From Granulosicoccus sp. (GTDB taxonomy: Bacteria; Pseudomonadota; Gammaproteobacteria; Granulosicoccales; Granulosicoccaceae), in assembly GCA_023300375.1 (NCBI GenBank), contig JALZWO010000100.1:1-48345 (forward strand): 48,345 nt of DNA, written 5' to 3'. Positions 43,798 through 48,345 of this stretch are shown here, in pieces; position 1 is the stretch's first letter, and the number at the start of each line of letters is the position of its first letter. The notes under the pieces are model-generated. The model worked only from the letters and a program-made list of their open reading frames with translations, searched no databases and was not told the DNA's origin. A program made the translations under genes and the position numbers.

Positions 43798-44945
43798 TTA
43801 TTCCAACCGTGCAATCAGCAAGCCGGCACCTAATGTTTAGGTTTTCTCTTGTAGCTCTCGTGGGACTGCTTGGTGCCTGTGCAAGCATACAATCACAATC
43901 ACAACCAGAACCAGAACCAGAACCAGAAACAGAACCATTAACGACTCCCACTCCTGACCCTGGGATAAGTGTTGAATCAGTTACACCAAGGTTAGGCGGC
44001 AACATCGAAGCGCTCAGCAAGATTAGCGCTGCAGAGCGTGCCCAGTTACAACTTATCGCCACCAATATGGTGTCCACCCTTGTACAGATACCAAGCATGC
44101 GTTCTGGCGAAATCACGTTACAAATAAACGACCCCAAAACTGCGTACGGTAACGCGATTGTGCGTGCGCTCGAAGATGCTGGTTTTGGTTTGCAACGTGT
44201 CTCAGCTGACCAAGGACGAAATTATGTGTCTTACAGCAAGCGACTATCAGAAACTGAAGCTGGGTTTGTAACCGACTATGAACTCTCAGCTGGCAAGGTC
44301 ACTTTACAACGCGAATACAGCGTACAGGGGAGCCGAATATACCCGTCATCGCTGATGAATATCGACGGCGAAGTATTGATCGCTGACATTGAATTAACTG
44401 ATGCCATATTTGCTGAGCAAGGCGGAGTCAACGATTCATTTATCAGCGGAGTGCAATTGATGGGTGAACCAGATCCTAACCTCGCAGTGCGAACCGTAGA
44501 CGTCAGATCGTACGATGAAATACCCATGGATAGACGCACGCCTCAAAACGAAATATTTGATAATGCGCGCCTGCGTTTTTTTGAGATCCAGGCTAACAAA
44601 ACAGCACCAAGATTAGATCGATACAACAAGCATCGACGCACTGTACTGATCTTCGAAGACAGCACTTCACAGATCATGGGGAGTGCAAACAAACTGGCAG
44701 TTCGCCTGCTAGTGAGAGAGTTCAGTGACAACGACCTACTGCTGATAAAAGCCTGTCTGGATGCCGATGGGAAGAATACAGCCGCCTTGAACCGTGCGAT
44801 TCGGGTTGAACAAGAGCTACTTGGCTATGGAATACCACAAGAATCCACGTTTATTGCTCCTTGTGCTCGCGCAAGCTACCGGCACTCCTCTGACGATTCA
44901 CCAGAACCTGTAGAATTGGTTCACTACAGACCATCAGCCTCGTAA
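43794..44945 (+). CDS. Lipoprotein, paralogue C (divergent C-terminus)
   Basis: 383 residues from the ATG at 43794, supported by GGAGG eight bases upstream and the ATGA overlap. The lipobox is LLGAC. A Pro/Glu repeat (QPEPEPEPETEP) is encoded by tandem CCAGAA hexamers near 43908-43932. The N-module has DAGFGLQRVSADQG and REYSVQGS. The C-terminal domain keeps NKLAVRLLVREF and a KAC...APC cysteine pair but lacks the GRAxRV block. A degraded or specialised paralogue. Only five bases separate it from aapJ. Confidence 0.85.
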   Translation: MIIPTVQSASRHLMFRFSLVALVGLLGACASIQSQSQPEPEPEPETEPLTTPTPDPGISVESVTPRLGGNIEALSKISAAERAQLQLIATNMVSTLVQIPSMRSGEITLQINDPKTAYGNAIVRALEDAGFGLQRVSADQGRNYVSYSKRLSETEAGFVTDYELSAGKVTLQREYSVQGSRIYPSSLMNIDGEVLIADIELTDAIFAEQGGVNDSFISGVQLMGEPDPNLAVRTVDVRSYDEIPMDRRTPQNEIFDNARLRFFEIQANKTAPRLDRYNKHRRTVLIFEDSTSQIMGSANKLAVRLLVREFSDNDLLLIKACLDADGKNTAALNRAIRVEQELLGYGIPQESTFIAPCARASYRHSSDDSPEPVELVHYRPSAS

Positions 44946-44950
44946 AGCCA

Positions 44951-45982
44951 ATGAAGAAACTACCCAGCAGAGCACTGCAGATAATAGGTGCGGCTGTTCT
45001 TACCAGCGTCGCCCTCATCACTGGCGCAGCTCAAGCTGCAACGCTCGACGATGTGCGTGAGCGAGGTGCCGTGCGTTGCGGGGTTAACACAGGCCTGGCA
45101 GGCTTTGCCAAAGCTAATAGCTTGGGGGAATACTCAGGGTTTGATATTGAAGTTTGTAGGGCAGTTGCTAGCGCATTGTTCAATGACAGCGAAGCGGTCG
45201 ACATGTTTCCATTGTCCAGTGTGGAGCGTTTTCCTGCCCTGCAAGAAGGACTCATCGATGTACTGTCTCGCAACACCACATGGACTCTCGAGAGGAACGC
45301 CCTGTTTGGAGAATATGCTGGCACCAGTTTTTACGATGGCCAAGGATTTATGGTTAACAAGCGTTCTGGCATTCGCAGCGCACTGGAACTCGACAACCGG
45401 CCAATATGCGTGGGTCGTGGGACCACATCAGAACTCAACGTTGCAGATTTTTTCACCGTCAGTGATCTTCGCTACGTCCCTATATTTTTTGAAAACGAAG
45501 CTGAATCACTGTCTGGTTATATCAATGGTGATTGCCAAGCCATTACCACAGACCGCTCTGGGCTGGCAGCACAGCGCAGTGCAATGAGCGAGCCTGAATC
45601 ACACGTCATTTTGCCTGAGGTAATATCGAAGGAGCCACTAGGGCCTATGGTCCCGCCGAATGACAGCGAATGGGAGAACGTGGTTCGTTGGTCGCTAAAC
45701 TGCATGATCAACGCTGAAGAGTTGGGCGTTGCTAGTACCAATGTAGACAACCCTAACGTTGGCAGCACGCCCTCAATAAGACGCTTGCTGGGCCAAGAAG
45801 GAGAAGCTGGAGCACAACTCGGTATGAATCCACAATGGTGTGCACGCATAATTCGCCAAGTGGGTAATTATGGAGAGGTATACGAAAAGCACGTTGGACT
45901 CAATACACCTATTGGCTTATCGCGTGGCATCAATGCCCTGTGGACTGAAGGTGGGTTAATTTACGCACCGCCTGTTCGGTAA
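44951..45982 (+). CDS. aapJ: Orphan AapJ-type general amino-acid-binding protein
   Basis: 343 residues. A signal peptide ends at GAAQA. The mature protein follows AapJ: VRERGAVRCGVNTGLAGFAKAN, YSGFDIEVCRAVASALF, LSRNTTWTLERN and the PICVGRGTTSELNVADFF region, with long C-terminal FGEVYE-like NYGEVYEKHVG and GLSRGINALWTEGGLIYAPPV. It normally works with AapQ, AapM and AapP, none of which is in the window. Placement five bases after the lipoprotein paralogue implies cotranscription and another role, such as sensing or capture. Confidence 0.9.
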   Translation: MKKLPSRALQIIGAAVLTSVALITGAAQAATLDDVRERGAVRCGVNTGLAGFAKANSLGEYSGFDIEVCRAVASALFNDSEAVDMFPLSSVERFPALQEGLIDVLSRNTTWTLERNALFGEYAGTSFYDGQGFMVNKRSGIRSALELDNRPICVGRGTTSELNVADFFTVSDLRYVPIFFENEAESLSGYINGDCQAITTDRSGLAAQRSAMSEPESHVILPEVISKEPLGPMVPPNDSEWENVVRWSLNCMINAEELGVASTNVDNPNVGSTPSIRRLLGQEGEAGAQLGMNPQWCARIIRQVGNYGEVYEKHVGLNTPIGLSRGINALWTEGGLIYAPPVR

Positions 45983-46264
45983 GGGCGTGCACTGGCTGAA
46001 GTTGATACCCAAGTGCGCAGCCGCAGCCTACATTCTTCATGATTAAAAATTATGAATACACCAGGCCAGTTACTTCAATCTAAGGTGCCCAGCGTGGTGA
46101 ATTAATTTAGATAATTCATTCAGAATTTCAGAAGCATCAATTTTCAGCGTCATCAATAGTATGCGGGAATTCAAGATCCACACCTTCAGCCAACTGCTTC
46201 ATAGTTGCTCGTAGCCCCTTAGTGTTTTTTGACAAATAAGAAACAATGATTGTGAAAAATACCA
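45983..46264. other. Intergenic region with possible minus-strand coding remnant
   Basis: About 280 bases. On minus, about 46140-46240, a frame reads SKNTKGLRATMKQLAEGVDL then a short tail to a stop. It is too short and unmatched to call a gene. Nothing else is recognisable. Confidence 0.4.
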
Positions 46265-47026
46265 ATGAACATTAAAGATAAAGTCATCGTCGTAACCGGT
46301 GCCAGTAGTGGACTTGGCCTCAGCCTGTCCAAGGCATTTGCAGCACGAGGTGCAAAGTTGGCACTGGTGGATATTGATGAAACGCGTCTTCATGAAGCGG
46401 CAAAACTATGCCGTGAAATTGGCGGCAGCGCACAAATTTATTGCGCCAACGTAGCAGATGAGTCGGCTGTAGAGCAAGTGTATAGCGATGTGGCTGCAGA
46501 ATTTGGCAGGCTGGATGGAACCATCAATAATGCAGGCATCACGCGTGACGGATTACTGGTCAAAGCGAAAGATGGAAAGGTCATCAAAAAGATGGCACTT
46601 AGTGACTGGCAATCTGTGATTGATGTTGATTTAACAGGCGTCTTTCTTTGCGGTCGAGAAGCTGCGGCAACGATGATTGAACTCGGTTGCCCTGGAGTCA
46701 TCATCAATATCAGCAGTATTTCGCGAGCTGGAAATATCGGGCAAACCAACTATAGCGCGGCTAAAGCAGGTGTTGCCGCCATGACCGTGACCTGGGGCAA
46801 AGAGCTTGCACGCTACGGCATTCGTGTTGGCGCGATAGCGCCAGGATTTGCCAACACGCCAATGGTCGCTGATATGAGCTCAAACATACTGGAAAAGGCA
46901 AAGGCCGGTATTCCGCTCAAGCGTCTGGCTGAACCTGATGAAATTGCGCACACCGCTATCTATATGTTTGAAAATGATTATTTCACTGCGCGTGTTGTAG
47001 AGGTAGATGGTGGTCTTCGTTTATGA
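46265..47026 (+). CDS. SDR oxidoreductase, FabG type
   Basis: 253 residues with an intact SDR set: TGASSGLG (12-19), NNAG (about 87-90), the Ser in NISSISRAG and YSAAK with catalytic Tyr/Lys. The GLLVKAKDGKVIKKM segment matches 3-oxoacyl-ACP-reductase-like proteins. It reduces a keto group with NAD(P)H; the substrate is not readable. No ribosome site is visible before the ATG. Unlike the SDR at 3724-4500, its active site is complete. Confidence 0.92.
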   Translation: MNIKDKVIVVTGASSGLGLSLSKAFAARGAKLALVDIDETRLHEAAKLCREIGGSAQIYCANVADESAVEQVYSDVAAEFGRLDGTINNAGITRDGLLVKAKDGKVIKKMALSDWQSVIDVDLTGVFLCGREAAATMIELGCPGVIINISSISRAGNIGQTNYSAAKAGVAAMTVTWGKELARYGIRVGAIAPGFANTPMVADMSSNILEKAKAGIPLKRLAEPDEIAHTAIYMFENDYFTARVVEVDGGLRL

Positions 47027-47187
47027 GTTGAATGGCACGTACCTAAGCGAAAATACTAGGAAACGTCATTCCTGAGAATGCTAAGAAAACAGGGCTTATA
47101 GCCTTAAGGATTCCCAGTTTACGAGAGGATAACAAGCTCTAGGGTAGGAGCATCAGTAGTCCCCGCGCTTCACATGGAAAACAGAAC

Positions 47188-47607
47188 ATGCATGATTTTA
47201 TAATGGCCCTGCTGGGCGGCGCCATGATTGGACTGGCAGCAGTTCTCTTAATGGCAACCAACGGGAGCATTCTAGGCATAAGTGGTATTGCAAGTAGGTT
47301 AATGCCTCCCTTATCAACTGACTGGCAATGGCGATTAGCTTTCATAACCGGCATTTTCGCAGCCCCGCCTCTGTTTAGCCTAGTTATGGATTCGAAGCCA
47401 ACCATTGAAATAACAAGCAATACAAGTCTATTAGTGATTGGCGGCTTCTTGGTTGGTCTGGGCACAGTCATAGGGAACGGGTGTACCTCGGGTCATGGAG
47501 TGTGCGGCCTCTCCAGATTGTCTATTCGATCGCTCATTGCCACAGGCGTGTTTATGTTGTTCGCATTCGCTACCGTCTTCATCACTCGACACATGTTAGG
47601 AGCCTGA
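47188..47607 (+). CDS. YeeE/YedE-family sulfur transporter, first half
   Basis: 139 residues, about four membrane helices. Features are GGAMIGLAAVLLMATNGSILGISGI and GNGCTSGHGVCGLSRLS, the Cys motif of YeeE/YedE (DUF395) proteins, which carry thiosulfate or related sulfur compounds. The family occurs fused or as two halves; this is the N-terminal half, and the second half starts two bases after its stop. Confidence 0.92.
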   Translation: MHDFIMALLGGAMIGLAAVLLMATNGSILGISGIASRLMPPLSTDWQWRLAFITGIFAAPPLFSLVMDSKPTIEITSNTSLLVIGGFLVGLGTVIGNGCTSGHGVCGLSRLSIRSLIATGVFMLFAFATVFITRHMLGA

Positions 47608-47609
47608 CT

Positions 47610-48035
47610 ATGCGACTAGTAAGCACATTTTGTATTGGGCTTCTTTTTAGTTCTGGGTTAATCGTCTCGGGCATGATAAACCCTGAAAAAGTATTGGGTT
47701 TTCTGGATGTCTTTGGAGTATGGGACGCCTCTCTAGTGTTTGTTATGGGTGGAGCAGTGGCAGTCACATCTCTGGGTTATCGACTACTCAACCATCAAGA
47801 AAAACCCCTTTTCGCACAGGAATTCACAAAGCCAACGCGCACTGACATAGATTTCAAATTATTTGCAGGCCCCGCTCTTTTTGGTATTGGCTGGGGTCTT
47901 GTGGGTTTGTGCCCCGGACCTGCGTTCGCCGCTGTGTCTAGCTCATCAAAAACTGTATTGCTATTCTTCACTGCGATGCTTGTTGGAATGTGTGTAGCAC
48001 GCACACGATGGCTGAATTCAAAGCTCGAATTTTAA
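47610..48035 (+). CDS. YeeE/YedE-family sulfur transporter, second half
   Basis: 141 residues from the ATG at 47610, with AGGAG seven bases upstream; a longer frame from 47481 would overlap the first half. Features are GLIVSGMINPEKVLGFLDVFG and GPALFGIGWGLVGLCPGPAF, the second Cys motif of the family. Four membrane helices are predicted. It pairs with the upstream gene in the membrane. Confidence 0.92.
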   Translation: MRLVSTFCIGLLFSSGLIVSGMINPEKVLGFLDVFGVWDASLVFVMGGAVAVTSLGYRLLNHQEKPLFAQEFTKPTRTDIDFKLFAGPALFGIGWGLVGLCPGPAFAAVSSSSKTVLLFFTAMLVGMCVARTRWLNSKLEF

Positions 48036-48345
48036 TTAGCTTTGACGCTTGGTTAAGCACGCTAATGACTTGGGTTGCGTCCCAATTCCTCACGAAAGCA
48101 GCTGAATACAATCTGCGAGGTAAGAAATGCGTTGCCAGTCGTGTTGTCTGGTCAGTTCACAACAGAGCTATTGCTAGAACAACGCTATCGAACAGTCGAA
48201 CATTGCAGCTCGCGCTAATGGGCTTAGTTTGGTCTCTAGCAGAGGCACCAGAACAGCTAAGAAGTTGAAAGTGCCTGGGCAATCCAAGGGTGTGCACCGC
48301 TACGATGTGGGCGCGCCTGCGCAGCAGGATGAATGCCCGAGCGCC
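48036..48345. other. Right-edge region without convincing gene
   Basis: 310 bases. A 92-codon plus frame (47990-48268) overlaps the transporter 3' end and is unsupported. The last 75 bases (about 48270-48345) are GC-rich (ACCGCTACGATGTGGGCGCG-like) and may belong to a repeat or to the next gene. Confidence 0.5.

Noticed and set aside
47990-48268. 92-codon plus frame
   Set aside because: Overlaps the transporter 3' end, no ribosome site, no recognisable pattern.
1-48345. tRNA or rRNA genes
   Set aside because: No T-loop words with a matching acceptor stem and no rRNA-like blocks were found by eye.

Overview
The window looks like a chromosomal segment of a heterotrophic, probably marine, gammaproteobacterium. 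The support is an HspQ homologue, DUF4124- and DUF2628-type proteins, a malonate TRAP operon, FG-GAP/ASPIC and di-heme oxidoreductase genes, and moderate GC. A Granulosicoccus-like origin would fit, but this is a guess from gene content only. I saw no tRNA, rRNA, CRISPR array, transposase or phage gene.

Layout. (1) 1-3167, minus: the N-terminal 1055 codons of a very large secreted RHS/YD-repeat protein that runs off the left edge. Its ATG is followed directly by three perfect 8-bp repeats. (2) 3.2-8.6 kb, minus: an SDR oxidoreductase with an atypical active site, a periplasmic 5'-nucleotidase, a xylose-reductase-like aldo/keto reductase and a Gfo/Idh/MocA dehydrogenase. (3) 8.7-11.0 kb, plus: hspQ and a long acidic protein with a DUF2628 membrane end. 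(4) 11.0-17.3 kb, minus: a complete malonate module (TRAP DctP-DctQ-DctM, malonyl-CoA synthetase, malonyl-CoA decarboxylase). (5) 17.4-22.6 kb: a divergent cluster. On minus are an amino-acid-type ABC ATPase, a permease and a D-lactate-dehydrogenase-like flavoenzyme. On plus are a PheC-like periplasmic binding protein and an aromatic aminotransferase. (6) 22.7-25.4 kb, minus: a membrane-anchored Ser/Thr kinase overlapping the gene of an exported Gly-rich protein. (7) 25.8-30.9 kb: a CBM9 lipoprotein, an 11-copy heptanucleotide repeat, a DUF4124-like protein, a long-form GAPDH and a DUF4159 protein. (8) 31.1-40.7 kb: a xylose-type ABC transporter on minus. Divergent from it on plus are a ROK regulator, a di-heme cytochrome oxidoreductase, an ASPIC/UnbV protein and xylulokinase. 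(9) 40.7-46.0 kb: three paralogous OmpA-fold lipoproteins in two divergent units, with a thioredoxin-like protein and an orphan AapJ-type binding protein. (10) 46.3-48.0 kb, plus: a FabG-type SDR and a split YeeE/YedE sulfur-transport pair.

How the genes fit together. Pentose use is the main theme: XylF/XylH/ATPase uptake, a ROK regulator, XylB, a fungal-type xylose reductase and a CBM9 surface lipoprotein. No xylose isomerase is visible. Malonate is taken up, converted to malonyl-CoA and decarboxylated to acetyl-CoA. The PheC-like/aminotransferase/flavoenzyme cluster points to amino or 2-hydroxy acid catabolism.

The most likely undescribed system is the lipoprotein-paralogue/thioredoxin/AapJ cluster at 40.7-46.0 kb. 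Next are the ROK/di-heme/ASPIC/xylulokinase unit and the kinase/exported-protein pair.
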